This document shows positions 50,415 through 58,908 of a stretch of 60,976 nt of DNA, one piece after another. Within the stretch, counting starts at the first letter, position 1. Each line of letters opens with the position of its first letter. The DNA is taken from positions 1 to 60,976 of the forward strand of contig DATJPR010000023.1 of assembly GCA_035506295.1 (NCBI GenBank). The letters are read 5' to 3'. A program made the translations under genes and the position numbers. The DNA comes from DATJPR01 sp035506295 (GTDB lineage Bacteria; Bacteroidota; Ignavibacteria; UBA10030; UBA6906). The notes below the pieces were generated by a model. It did no database searches. It was not told where the DNA came from and saw nothing but the letters and a program-made list of their open reading frames with translations.

Positions 50415-51348
50415 AACCTGACCCCATTGCAGAAAGTGTATATTCCCTATTGACGGACCCCTGGCCCCCCTGGGAATCACGATCGAGGGATCGCGCCATC
50501 CTTCGTCGAATTCGTCGTTGCCACAGGAGCATGAACATCAGGTAGAGGTTTCCCGCGATCGCGACAATCCAGCAGAACAGATCGGGCCTGCCAAACAACG
50601 CTGCGACAATCAGGCCGCTTCTGTTGGTCGTTGCACCCAGGAGCGTCCACCATCGCATTGCCGTCAGGTTGAAACGCCGGTACACCTCCGGGGAAGCACT
50701 TGGACCGGGAGCGGGAGAGAGACGGGACGTTTTCTGGACGTGCATGTACGCGAGATAGAACCGGAGCGCAAGGCGTTTCCCGACCCATACGCGCGCGGTT
50801 CCCGTGGCATTCAACTCTTCGCGCGCGCGCTCAAGCTCGGACCCGAGGAAATTCTCCTTGCCGCGTATCGCGGCGATATACGCCTGTTGCTGGGAGTCGA
50901 AGACAATCGCATGGAACGCGGACGTGAAACCGCCTGCGGCGGCAACCCACCACATCATCGGATTGCCCGTGATGGCGGTGAGGCCGATTCCCACTCCGAT
51001 GAAAATCGCCACGCTCGTCACCCAATCGACGATCCCATCCACCAGCCGTCCGAACGGCGAGCCGCTGTTCTGCAGTCGCGCCAGCATGCCGTCGGCGCAG
51101 TCGAGGACGTTTGCCACCGCATACCAGATTCCGGCGAAGACAAACGATGGGACCGTCCCCCGGGCGAAGCACCAGGCGCTGGCGAGACCCGCCAGGAGGG
51201 AGAAGAAGGTCACCTGGTTCGGGGTGATCGGGAGACGATAGATGGCCTTAACCAGGAGAAACGCCGGAGGTCGATAAAGCACGAGATCGAGCGGTTCTTC
51301 AACTTCGGCCAACTTAAGAGAATTTTTGTACTCGGCTAGGAGAGACAT
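50392..51348 (-). CDS. CDP-alcohol phosphatidyltransferase 2
   Basis: 318 residues from ATG 51348; the frame is open to a TTG upstream. The catalytic motif DGMLARLQNSGSPFGRLVDG(IVD) at residues 86-108 matches the family consensus, preceded by LPITPNQVTFFSLLAG. It is a paralogue of the protein at 47738. It overlaps the PLP enzyme by 23 bases and begins the four-gene operon, divergent from phosphofructokinase with 137 bases between starts. Confidence 0.9.
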   Translation of the reverse strand: MSLLAEYKNSLKLAEVEEPLDLVLYRPPAFLLVKAIYRLPITPNQVTFFSLLAGLASAWCFARGTVPSFVFAGIWYAVANVLDCADGMLARLQNSGSPFGRLVDGIVDWVTSVAIFIGVGIGLTAITGNPMMWWVAAAGGFTSAFHAIVFDSQQQAYIAAIRGKENFLGSELERAREELNATGTARVWVGKRLALRFYLAYMHVQKTSRLSPAPGPSASPEVYRRFNLTAMRWWTLLGATTNRSGLIVAALFGRPDLFCWIVAIAGNLYLMFMLLWQRRIRRRMARSLDRDSQGGQGSVNREYTLSAMGSGYDQDLSR

Positions 51349-51401
51349 TCGGGGGTTTGTCCTCAAGTTAAAGGATTTTCCCTTATACGCAAGCAACCGT
51401 A

Positions 51402-51430
51402 TTTACTCGGTCTGGGAAATTGGCTATATT
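51402..51430 (+). promoter_or_regulatory. Sigma-70-type promoter for pfkA
   Basis: TTTACT, 17 bases, TATATT, about 55 bases before ATG 51486. Confidence 0.65.
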
Positions 51431-51485
51431 ATGATGATGTAGTGAAAAATGTCCATTATCTCGGAAGGGAATCGTACACCATATC

Positions 51486-52580
51486 ATGGCAGCGCACAAA
51501 CTTCGCAAAATCGGCATACTCACCGGAGGAGGGGATTGTCCGGGCCTGAACGCGGTTATCCGCAGTGTCGCCAAACCCGCAATGGCGCATTTTGGGACAA
51601 AGGTCATCGGCATTCAGGACGGATATGAAGGGTTCGTTGAGGGACGGGCACACGAGCTTACCCCTATTGATGTTCTCGGGATCATCAATCAGGGGGGGAC
51701 CATTCTCGGAACATCAAACAAAGGGGACCCGTTTCATTTCCCCATGGGAGAGCGAGGCAACATCAGGATCATCGATGCCTCGGATCAGGTCCTCTCTCAC
51801 TACAGGAACTGGCAGCTCGACTGTCTGATCGCGATCGGCGGCGACGGCACGATGACCATCGCCCACAAACTTTCGGAAATGGGGCTGAACGTTATCGGCG
51901 TCCCAAAGACCATCGACAATGATCTTGACGCCACCGACATCACGTTCGGCCACGACTCTGCCCGCGCCGTTGCGACGGAAGCGATCGACCGGCTGCAGAC
52001 CACCGCCTCCGCCCACCATCGTGTGATCGTCGTGGAAACGATGGGGCGTTATGCCGGCTGGATCGCCCTGGGTTCAGGAGTTGCCGGAGGTGCTGACATT
52101 ATTCTGATTCCTGAAATTCCCTTCTCGTGGGACAAGATTTTCGAGTCCGTGTTGAAGAGAAGCAAGGGCGCGAAGTTCAGCATCGTCTGCGTCGCCGAAG
52201 GAGCGCATCCGAAAGACGGTCAGCTCGCGGTCAAGGAGATGGATGTCAAGCGCACGGACCCCGTCCGCCTGGGCGGCATCGGTGAATTGGTGGCCAAACG
52301 GATCGAGGATGAAACCGGTCTCGAGACCCGCGTGACGGTCCTCGGCCATGTCCAGCGCGGCGGAAGTCCCACGCCGTACGATCGGATCCTTGCCACCCGC
52401 TTCGGTACGGTCGCACTTCAGGCCGCTTCGAACGGGGAATTCGGCGTCATGACAAGTCTCCAACGAGATCAGGTAAGCACCGTCCCGTTGAAGGACGCGG
52501 TCGGCAAGCAGCGCGTGGTGCCCATGGATTCCCAGCTGCTGTTCGCCGCGCGTGCCGTCGGCACGTGCATCGGAGACTAA
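51486..52580 (+). CDS. pfkA: 6-phosphofructokinase
   Basis: 364 residues. It phosphorylates fructose-6-phosphate. The phosphate-donor motif is GGDGT at 118-122 and the substrate loop is PKTIDND at 140-146. ATP enzymes usually read GGDGS/PGTIDND and pyrophosphate enzymes GGDD/PKTIDND. The Gly plus Lys combination found here is that of the group III (mixed-substrate) family. Other blocks are LTGGGDCPGLNAVIR, VVETMGRYAGWIAL and VTVLGHVQRGGSPTPYDR. ATP use is the better guess. Confidence 0.94.
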   Translation: MAAHKLRKIGILTGGGDCPGLNAVIRSVAKPAMAHFGTKVIGIQDGYEGFVEGRAHELTPIDVLGIINQGGTILGTSNKGDPFHFPMGERGNIRIIDASDQVLSHYRNWQLDCLIAIGGDGTMTIAHKLSEMGLNVIGVPKTIDNDLDATDITFGHDSARAVATEAIDRLQTTASAHHRVIVVETMGRYAGWIALGSGVAGGADIILIPEIPFSWDKIFESVLKRSKGAKFSIVCVAEGAHPKDGQLAVKEMDVKRTDPVRLGGIGELVAKRIEDETGLETRVTVLGHVQRGGSPTPYDRILATRFGTVALQAASNGEFGVMTSLQRDQVSTVPLKDAVGKQRVVPMDSQLLFAARAVGTCIGD

Positions 52581-52617
52581 TCGCAGGATGTCACCGGCAA
52601 TTTTGTGTCCGGTTCAG

Positions 52618-52650
52618 CGGCGGCCCTCACACGGCCGCCGTTTCCGTTTC
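52618..52650. terminator. Hairpin terminator between convergent genes
   Basis: CGGCGGCC (52618-52625) pairs with GGCCGCCG (52633-52640) around a seven-base loop, followed by TTTCCGTTTC. It lies between the 3' ends of pfkA and the HhH glycosylase gene. Confidence 0.75.
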
Positions 52651-52661
52651 TCCGGGGCCTC

Positions 52662-53570
52662 CTAAAGGCGGAATTTCCCATCGTGCCAGTGGCGGACCAT
52701 TTCGAGCCAGAACATGAGCCCGCGCCATTCGCCGTACTTCTCATAGTGACGCTCGATCACCCGGTCATTCACCTTTCTCCCCTTCTTGTGCAGTCGAAAG
52801 AACTGACTCCGCACCCAGGAGTCCAGTGCGAGTGAATCGTGACGGTAGAGAAGTCGCAGCATGTTCCCCACAGCGTACGGCCCCATCCCCTTGATGGCGC
52901 CGATTTCCTCGATCAGCTCCGGCGTCGGCTGGTCTGACGCCCGCCAGCTCTCCACATCGAGTTCTCCCGATGCCACTCTGCCCGCAAATTCCTTGATGAA
53001 CGGTGCACGGTAACCGGTCTTGCACTGCTGTCGCAATTCGCGTTCAGAAAGAGCGGAGACGGCTGTCGCTGACGGGAAGCTGTAGTGAGTACCGTCCTGC
53101 GTGTGTCCCGCCGTGCGTGTCAGGTTTGTGACCATGATCGTCGTCAGGGCCCACGTGCAATTCGTGGTGCAGATGATCTTGAGGGCGTCTTCGAAGACCG
53201 TCGGGCAACGGAGCATTCTCCCGCTGCCGGATTTCGGGATCCATCGGAATTCGGGGAACCGCGATGCATGGCGGTAGAAGCCCGCGAGGTCGAAATTCAG
53301 CTCGAGGCACGACGCCAGAGTCGTGCGGATCTCCTTCCGGTCGGAAGGAGTGAGTGCGCTCTCTGAAGTCACGGCGATGGAAACGCCATGCGAGGCGTCG
53401 CGCAGCGTGCAGTCGACGATCGAGCCGCCGGCGAGTTCCAGCGTCCGCGAAAGCGTCTTCTTATCGGGGTCGAAGGAAAACGGCGGGAGCGAACACCAGC
53501 CGTGGCTGAACGCGGTCCGCCAGAAGTGGAAGTCGCGCGGTGTGGCCAGGGTCAACGACGTCGTATGCAT
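52662..53570 (-). CDS. HhH-GPD family DNA glycosylase
   Basis: 302 residues. An AlkA/OGG-like N-terminal half precedes a helix-hairpin-helix plus Asp motif (EEIGAIKGMGPYAVGNMLRL; LALDSWVRS). The Lys of bifunctional enzymes is not at its usual place, while the catalytic Asp (LALD) is kept. A monofunctional glycosylase for alkylated or deaminated bases is therefore likely. No iron-sulfur cysteine cluster is seen. It lies 16 bases downstream of the Rho-like gene on the same strand. Confidence 0.8.
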   Translation of the reverse strand: MHTTSLTLATPRDFHFWRTAFSHGWCSLPPFSFDPDKKTLSRTLELAGGSIVDCTLRDASHGVSIAVTSESALTPSDRKEIRTTLASCLELNFDLAGFYRHASRFPEFRWIPKSGSGRMLRCPTVFEDALKIICTTNCTWALTTIMVTNLTRTAGHTQDGTHYSFPSATAVSALSERELRQQCKTGYRAPFIKEFAGRVASGELDVESWRASDQPTPELIEEIGAIKGMGPYAVGNMLRLLYRHDSLALDSWVRSQFFRLHKKGRKVNDRVIERHYEKYGEWRGLMFWLEMVRHWHDGKFRL

Positions 53571-53586
53571 GCTGGAATCGGCGCGG

Positions 53587-54675
53587 TCAGAATCGTGAGA
53601 CGAGTTCCTCGTTGGTCGGGTATTTTCCCGTGAGTCGGAGAACGGCCAGCAGAGCCTCGCGGGGATTCAAACGCGCAATCGAACGACGGAGGTTCTGATA
53701 GCGCGACGCTTCACCACCGAAGAGGAGCTCTTCCCGCCGGGTCCCCGACAATGACAGGTTGATGGCGGGGAAGAGTCGCTCTTCCGCGAGTTTCCGATCC
53801 AACACCAATTCCATGTTCCCTGTTCCCTTGAACTCCTGGAAGATCAGTTCGTCCATCCGGGAGTTCGTTTCGATCAGTGCCGTGGCGATGATCGTGAGCG
53901 AGCCTGCGTCCTCGAGTTTCCGTGCAGCGCCGAAGATCCGTTTGGGGATCTCCAGGGCGCGCGCATCCACGCCGCCCGACATCGTCCGGCCGCTCCCGCG
54001 CTGGTGAATATTGAACGCCCGGCCCAGGCGCGTGAGGGAATCGAGAAGGAGGACGACATCGCGGCCGGTCTCGACTTTCCGCTTCGCGTATTCGAGCACC
54101 AGTTTCGCCAGACGGACCTGGTCCCCGCGCTCGGTGTCGCTCGAGCTGCCGAAGACTTCGCCGCGGATCGCGCGCTTCATTTCCGTCAGCTCTTCCGGGC
54201 GCTCGTCCACCAGGAGGACGATAAGATCGATCTCGGGATTGAACGTGCTGACGGCGTGGGCGAGGTGCTGCAGGAGAATGGTCTTGCCGGCTTTCGGCGG
54301 TGACACGATGAGGGCGCGCTGGCCCTTGCCGATCGGGCAGAAGAGCCCGACAAGACGCATCGACACGTTGCATCCGGGGCCTTCAAGGCGGAGCGCCTCG
54401 TGGGGCGAGACCGGTTCGTGCTGGCTCACCTCAGGAAACGCCTTCCAGACCTCAGGCGCGACGCCGTTCACGCTCGCGATCGTGCGGACGTGAGGGCTCT
54501 TTCCCCGCCGCTCCTCCGCATCTCCCTCAAGGAACACACCCTCACGGAGCGAGAATCGTGCGATCGACGCCGAGGTCACATACGGGTCGGTCGGCCTGCT
54601 CGCGACGGTCAAGGAACGCGTTCGCACGAACCCGCCCCGGCCGCCTTCAATTTCGAGAATCCCCTGAAATGTCAT
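53587..54675 (-). CDS. rho: Short transcription termination factor Rho
   Basis: 362 residues against 419 in E. coli. It begins directly at the cold-shock-like RNA domain (FQGILEIEGGRGGFVRTRS); the N-terminal helix bundle is missing, and an in-frame stop lies seven codons upstream of the start. The ATPase domain is complete: Walker A SPPKAGKT, DERPEELTEMKR, LLLDSLTRLGRAFN, the R-loop region MSGGVDARALEIPKR, and IIATALIETNSRMDELIFQE. The protein is probably an active RNA-dependent ATPase. It could be the only Rho or a second, shortened copy. Confidence 0.88.
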   Translation of the reverse strand: MTFQGILEIEGGRGGFVRTRSLTVASRPTDPYVTSASIARFSLREGVFLEGDAEERRGKSPHVRTIASVNGVAPEVWKAFPEVSQHEPVSPHEALRLEGPGCNVSMRLVGLFCPIGKGQRALIVSPPKAGKTILLQHLAHAVSTFNPEIDLIVLLVDERPEELTEMKRAIRGEVFGSSSDTERGDQVRLAKLVLEYAKRKVETGRDVVLLLDSLTRLGRAFNIHQRGSGRTMSGGVDARALEIPKRIFGAARKLEDAGSLTIIATALIETNSRMDELIFQEFKGTGNMELVLDRKLAEERLFPAINLSLSGTRREELLFGGEASRYQNLRRSIARLNPREALLAVLRLTGKYPTNEELVSRF

Positions 54676-54713
54676 CGCTTCTGGTGGAACATCCTAAGAA
54701 TGGCCGTCGTTGC

Positions 54714-56108
54714 CTATTGTCCGCGAAACATCGGGTCCCAGGGAGGGAGCCGGGTCGGGTGCTGGTCGAGGACGCCGAGAATATCCTTCTGAAGAAATTC
54801 CTTCTTGATGACGGCGATCTGCACGTACTTGTCAAACCAGTCATCGGTCATGCGAAGATAGCCTTTCTTCCCCGCTTTCTCTCCCCAGGAGTTCTCCACG
54901 AGCCACTTGCCCGGTCGGCCCGCCACTGTATCAACACCCAAAAGCACCATATTGTGCGTTGGGATGCTCTGGTAGGTCTGGAACAGTTCCTCCCTCGACA
55001 TGGTGAAATCCATGCCGTAGAGGGAGCCGTAGTCGTTGATGTCGGTCGTAAGCGTTCCGCTGTCGATATTGGATTCCTTGCCGACGTCGCAGCCGAACCA
55101 CACGGGCTCACTGTGCAGGATCATGGCGAGCGCGAGACTCTTCAACCGGTCCAGGGGAACATTGACGAAATACATTGTCGGACGATCTTCCACTGCCTTA
55201 TCCAGTTCGATCTCGTACTTCGCGTAGAAGGGGAGCGTCGGGATGGAGTAGAGCGCAACGTAGTCGTCAAGATCGATGCTGACGTATTGTTTGAAAAACT
55301 CCTGAGGGGTATAGTTGCGGAGAGGGCTCAACGATTTGTCGCTCTTCTCGTAGCGCCACGGGAACTGTTGAGGCGGCAGGCCGAAGTTCAGCGCAAGGAT
55401 CTTGTAGACGTCCTTCAGGGCTTGCGCGCGCAGGCCGGCGATTTCGCGCTCGTCCTTTGCGCCGCGGATGTGGAGACCGTATTGGCGCAAACGAACGTTG
55501 AGCACGTGGTTGACCTGACCGGAGTTGGAGGAGCTGAAGGTCTCGGGCATGACCTCTTTTGGTACGACGCCGTACTTCTTGATCAACTCGATAAATCCGA
55601 GCCAATTGCCCCCGTCCTGCACCGGTTCACGAAACATGAATTCCACAATCCGATCCGAGATGGGCCGGTCACGGTAGCGCGCCATCGCTTCGAGATAGAC
55701 GTTGGCCTTTTCGAGCTTATCATAAAAGAAGATATAGCTCTCGGAGAATTCAATCTCGGAGATGCCGAGTGACTTCCTGGCAGAGGGACGGAGGGTGTTG
55801 AGCCCGGAGAACATCCAGCATCGTCCGCTCGACTTCTGATCGGTGACAGCCTCGTCCTTCAGACGATTCGAGTAATAGTCGTCGATGGTGTTAATCCGGT
55901 CCCTGTTGAGGGTGATCTTCGCCCCGTCGTTCTGGGAAAGCGCATTGTATGCGGATCGGAACGCCCCATCGTCCGGACAGCTGGAACGAAGTTCGCGCAG
56001 GAGCGATGGGGACAGTCCGGTGCCGTCCTGAGCGGAAGATGGTGAGACATTGACGAATGCCAAGAGTAGCAGGCCTGCGACGCCGGTCAGGAAAGTGCGG
56101 TGCAGCAT
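54714..56108 (-). CDS. Exported C1B peptidase, bleomycin hydrolase/PepC type
   Basis: 464 residues from ATG 56108 with GGAG upstream. A signal peptide (LTGVAGLLLLAFVNVSPSSA) makes it exported, while the classical PepC is cytosolic. The catalytic residues are Cys97 (DQKSSGRCWMFSGLN), His in IPTHNMVLLGVD and Asn in WLVENSWGEKAG. The family forms hexameric aminopeptidases. The gene lies in a minus-strand group with DinB proteins and the Rho-like gene. Confidence 0.9.
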   Translation of the reverse strand: MLHRTFLTGVAGLLLLAFVNVSPSSAQDGTGLSPSLLRELRSSCPDDGAFRSAYNALSQNDGAKITLNRDRINTIDDYYSNRLKDEAVTDQKSSGRCWMFSGLNTLRPSARKSLGISEIEFSESYIFFYDKLEKANVYLEAMARYRDRPISDRIVEFMFREPVQDGGNWLGFIELIKKYGVVPKEVMPETFSSSNSGQVNHVLNVRLRQYGLHIRGAKDEREIAGLRAQALKDVYKILALNFGLPPQQFPWRYEKSDKSLSPLRNYTPQEFFKQYVSIDLDDYVALYSIPTLPFYAKYEIELDKAVEDRPTMYFVNVPLDRLKSLALAMILHSEPVWFGCDVGKESNIDSGTLTTDINDYGSLYGMDFTMSREELFQTYQSIPTHNMVLLGVDTVAGRPGKWLVENSWGEKAGKKGYLRMTDDWFDKYVQIAVIKKEFLQKDILGVLDQHPTRLPPWDPMFRGQ

Positions 56109-56140
56109 ATCCGGATCTCCGTGATTATCGTCCAAGTGAG

Positions 56141-56641
56141 TTACGCTGGCGGGTTCATTCCCATGGCCGCCCACTGCTCCCTGGACGGCCCGTACATGCC
56201 GGGAACCCGGAGGCCCGCCTGGCGCATGAGGACGGTGATCTGCGCGCGGTGATGGACCTGGTGAAAAACCAGGGCGGAAAGGGTATCGCCACGTTTCCAT
56301 TTCTCACCGTACATGTCGTCCTCGATCATCAACGATGCGTCGGTCCACTTGTCGCGCACCGTCTCAAGAAGCGCGGCAGCCACGGTGTTGTACGCGTCGA
56401 AGATCTCCTTTGCCCTGGCAGGAGGATGTTCTTCTTCGCCCGGCATGGGAATGGAGAGTCCCGTCCGGTTCATCATCTCCGGGATCGTTGTCACAATGTG
56501 CCATGCCAGAATCCCGATGGTCCGACCTCCGGGTACGACGGCCTGAGAAAGGCTCTTGTCGGTGATGTGCTTGAAGATCTTTTGCGTGGATTCGAATTCG
56601 TGCGACCAGATGTGGACGAATTCGTCTATTGTGCGAAACAT
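56141..56641 (-). CDS. DinB-family protein 1
   Basis: 166 residues forming a four-helix bundle. The metal-binding His residues are in GILAWHIV and in FHQVHHRAQI, the usual DinB triad. Many DinB proteins are thiol transferases (bacillithiol, mycothiol) or damage-related proteins; the exact role is open. It ends 32 bases before the exported peptidase start. Confidence 0.85.
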   Translation of the reverse strand: MFRTIDEFVHIWSHEFESTQKIFKHITDKSLSQAVVPGGRTIGILAWHIVTTIPEMMNRTGLSIPMPGEEEHPPARAKEIFDAYNTVAAALLETVRDKWTDASLMIEDDMYGEKWKRGDTLSALVFHQVHHRAQITVLMRQAGLRVPGMYGPSREQWAAMGMNPPA

Positions 56642-56692
56642 GGTGCGCCTTGCGTGCGTGTGGTGAAGTGCGTTCGGTGGTGATTCTTTCTG

Positions 56693-57190
56693 CTATTCAC
56701 TTTGCGGGGACGGGCCGCTCGAGATCGTCTCGCTTCCATATTCGGTGCCGCTGAACAGCGATTGGAGATTGAAAGTCGCGGTGTTGCCTTTCATCGCCAT
56801 GGCCACATACCTTCTGGCGAGAGCGTCCTTCCCCGCACCGAGGATCGTGCTGATGAGACCGAGGGCTTCCGCGTATTGGCCGGCGGGGAGCTCGCGGAGA
56901 ATATGCTGCCAGATGGATTCCTCAAGGACGTTGAACGCCGACTGCACCTCCCACAGGTCGTAGCCCGCGCTGAATCGCTCGATGGCAATGGCCTCGGCGT
57001 GGTTGACCATCGGCGTCAGGTTCCGATCCTTGATCCCCCTTACGATGAGGGTGAACAATGCCTTGAGCCGCTGATGCGTATGCGCTGCTCCGGCCTGATC
57101 GTAGTGCCGTGCATGGACCTTTTGCATCGCCTCCATGGCGGAAGCAAGAATGCTCTGTCCCTGATTGTGGAGGATCTCGTGGAGTTGCAT
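56693..57190 (-). CDS. RsbRD-N-like helical protein
   Basis: 165 residues from ATG 57190. It is all helical, with a phrase of the RsbRD N-terminal type (AIERFSAGYDLWEVQSAFNV, LEESIWQHI). Such domains occur at the start of stressosome-related proteins and some sensor kinases. Here it stands alone without kinase or STAS domain. It is flanked on both sides by DinB genes. A regulatory role is suggested only by the domain. Confidence 0.6.
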   Translation of the reverse strand: MQLHEILHNQGQSILASAMEAMQKVHARHYDQAGAAHTHQRLKALFTLIVRGIKDRNLTPMVNHAEAIAIERFSAGYDLWEVQSAFNVLEESIWQHILRELPAGQYAEALGLISTILGAGKDALARRYVAMAMKGNTATFNLQSLFSGTEYGSETISSGPSPQSE

Positions 57191-57224
57191 GACAGTGCCT
57201 TGAGAAGTAGACAAAGAGCGGTTG

Positions 57225-57713
57225 TCAGTCGAATTCGACACGCCTGGTCGATTGGTCCGGGCCCACGCGGCCCGTGAGGATCTCCGCCTTGAAGTAGTTC
57301 TCCCCCTTGACGGGAGCTTCCGCCGCTCGCCGCAACATCGCGATCTGGCCGATGTGTGTCAGCGCATCGGCGACGGGTCCCTGAAACAGTTGCTCCTCAC
57401 TGAACCCGAGCGGAAGCGTTGAGGCGAGATAGTCGTCGAATAACTTCAGGCCGTGGAAAAATCGGTCGACCTCCTGTTCCCATTCGAGCGGTTTCGAGTC
57501 ATGCCATTCGTGCTTTCCTTTCGCCAGGCAGAACGCCCAATCCAGAAGGTCCCCGACGTGCGCCAGAATTTGCCCGGCCGTTCGGGAAGATGGTGCGATG
57601 CGGAAATTGGCAAAGCCCCGAGGGGCGTTGCTCACGACTTTCCCGCCGCGATAGGCAAGCGTTGCGACGGTATGACGAAGCATTGCCCGTTTTTCCTGGG
57701 AGGCTGAGTTCAT
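57225..57713 (-). CDS. DinB-family protein 2
   Basis: 162 residues. DinB-like helices are visible (SSRTAGQILAHVGDLLDWAF; ADALTHIGQIAMLRRAAEAP) with one His in each metal-site segment. It is divergent from the DinB protein at 56141, so the two are unlikely to be a recent duplication. Confidence 0.75.
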   Translation of the reverse strand: MNSASQEKRAMLRHTVATLAYRGGKVVSNAPRGFANFRIAPSSRTAGQILAHVGDLLDWAFCLAKGKHEWHDSKPLEWEQEVDRFFHGLKLFDDYLASTLPLGFSEEQLFQGPVADALTHIGQIAMLRRAAEAPVKGENYFKAEILTGRVGPDQSTRRVEFD

Positions 57714-57742
57714 GATCGAATCTTGCTATGGTGTCGCGGGGA

Positions 57743-57763
57743 GTGGGAAGTAGGAAGTATGCA
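57743..57763 (-). repeat. GTAGGAA heptamers (reverse complement of TTCCTAC)
   Basis: GTGGGAA, GTAGGAA and GTATGCA on the plus strand correspond to the TTCCTAC family on the minus strand. Confidence 0.65.
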
Positions 57764-57787
57764 GAAGGATCATTGCATGGACTTCTC

Positions 57788-57842
57788 TTGACGATTCACG
57801 GTCAATTGTCCGCGGTCGACTGTCTGCTGATCCTTGCTCTCA
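57788..57842 (+). repeat. GTC-type heptamer array
   Basis: From 57801 the units are GTCAATT, GTCCGCG, GTCGACT, GTCTGCT, GATCCTT and GCTCTCA, preceded by TTGACGA (57788) and a six-base unit. GTCTGCT is identical to a unit at 16499, and TTGACGA to one at 21920. Confidence 0.75.
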
Positions 57843-57876
57843 AGGCCCTACCCTGCAATATATGGCTATTTTCCGA

Positions 57877-58722
57877 CTATTGCTTCCGCCAATCAATAAA
57901 GAGCGCGCGCGTGGCCGGCTGGCATTGAGGGCAGAAGAAGACGTCATGACCGTGAACCCCTTCCCGACGGATCTTCGTCCCGCAGCGCGGGCAGGGCTCA
58001 CCGTGCCGGTTCCGAACGCGCATATGGTCTCGCACTTTGATCTGGATCGGTTGTGCGGAGAGTCGCACTTGCTCCGCGCCCCACCGCATCACGCCGCCGA
58101 TGGAAGTGTACAGCCTCCGGACATCTTCGGGGGAAAGACGGGAAACGATGGTCTTCGGATGGATCCCGGCGTCGAACAAAATCTCGTCGGCGTACGCGTT
58201 GCCAATGCTGCTCAGCACGGTGTGATCATTGATCAGCACCCGCACCTGTTTGCGACGGTGCTTCGCAACGAGTGTTTCGAATTTCTCCATGGTGAACTTC
58301 GGATCAAGAATGTCAACTCCCTGATTATCGTACGCCGGGATGGCGCGGAATTCTCCGTGATTGACGACGTAGACTTTCGCCATCGTTTGGTCGTCGCAGA
58401 GATTGAGCGTGATGCCGTTGTCGAAACCGAGAGCGAGACAGCGATGCCCGAGTCCTTTTTCGCCGGGGTGTTGCACTTGCAGTCGGCCTGCAAGCATCAA
58501 GTTTACGACGATGTCGACATCCGGCGGGAACGAGAACTTCAGGAACGGTCCGTGAATCTCGAGCCCTTGAAGAGTGGCTCCCCTGAGAGCCTCGTTGATC
58601 GACCTTGGGAGGGTGTTGCGCACAACGACCGGCTTTGCCACGGTGACCTCCTTCACGGAAACGCCGACGATCACGCGATCGAGGTTCTCTTTGATATACA
58701 ACAGATCGGGCAGTTCCGGCAT
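57877..58722 (-). CDS. Fpg/Nei-family DNA glycosylase
   Basis: 281 residues from ATG 58722, chosen because the mature N-terminus must be Pro2-Glu3 (MPELPDLLYIKENL). Lys62 (GPFLKFSF) fits the beta-domain lysine. The helix-two-turn-helix is VLSSIGNAYADEILFDAGIH. The C-terminal zinc finger has CPRCGTKI and FFCPQCQ. It removes oxidised bases and cuts at the abasic site. Whether it prefers 8-oxoguanine (MutM) or pyrimidines (Nei) is uncertain. Confidence 0.88.
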   Translation of the reverse strand: MPELPDLLYIKENLDRVIVGVSVKEVTVAKPVVVRNTLPRSINEALRGATLQGLEIHGPFLKFSFPPDVDIVVNLMLAGRLQVQHPGEKGLGHRCLALGFDNGITLNLCDDQTMAKVYVVNHGEFRAIPAYDNQGVDILDPKFTMEKFETLVAKHRRKQVRVLINDHTVLSSIGNAYADEILFDAGIHPKTIVSRLSPEDVRRLYTSIGGVMRWGAEQVRLSAQPIQIKVRDHMRVRNRHGEPCPRCGTKIRREGVHGHDVFFCPQCQPATRALFIDWRKQ

Positions 58723-58823
58723 AGGGGGCAGAGGCCTCAAGAGTTGAGGGAATATGGAAAAATCGCCGGTCAGATGCCGGGACGTGAAGGGAAAGGCATC
58801 GAACCTGTTGAGAGATTCGCTAG

Positions 58824-58862
58824 TCTGACTCAAAAGTGCGACTCAGAAGTCTGACACGCGAC
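58824..58862 (+). repeat. Three 13-base units of the TCTGACT family
   Basis: TCTGACTCAAAAG, TGCGACTCAGAAG and TCTGACACGCGAC start at 58824, 58837 and 58850. Unit length and TCTGACT core equal those of the array at 40065-40155, 18.7 kb away. Confidence 0.8.
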
Positions 58863-58871
58863 CTATCCTAT

Positions 58872-58900
58872 TTGGAATATTCCCCCCGGACTCCTATATT
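58872..58900 (+). promoter_or_regulatory. Sigma-70-type promoter of the riboswitch transcript
   Basis: TTGGAA, 17 bases, TATATT. Transcription would start at about 58907, just before the riboswitch begins. Confidence 0.65.
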
Positions 58901-58908
58901 ATCCACGT

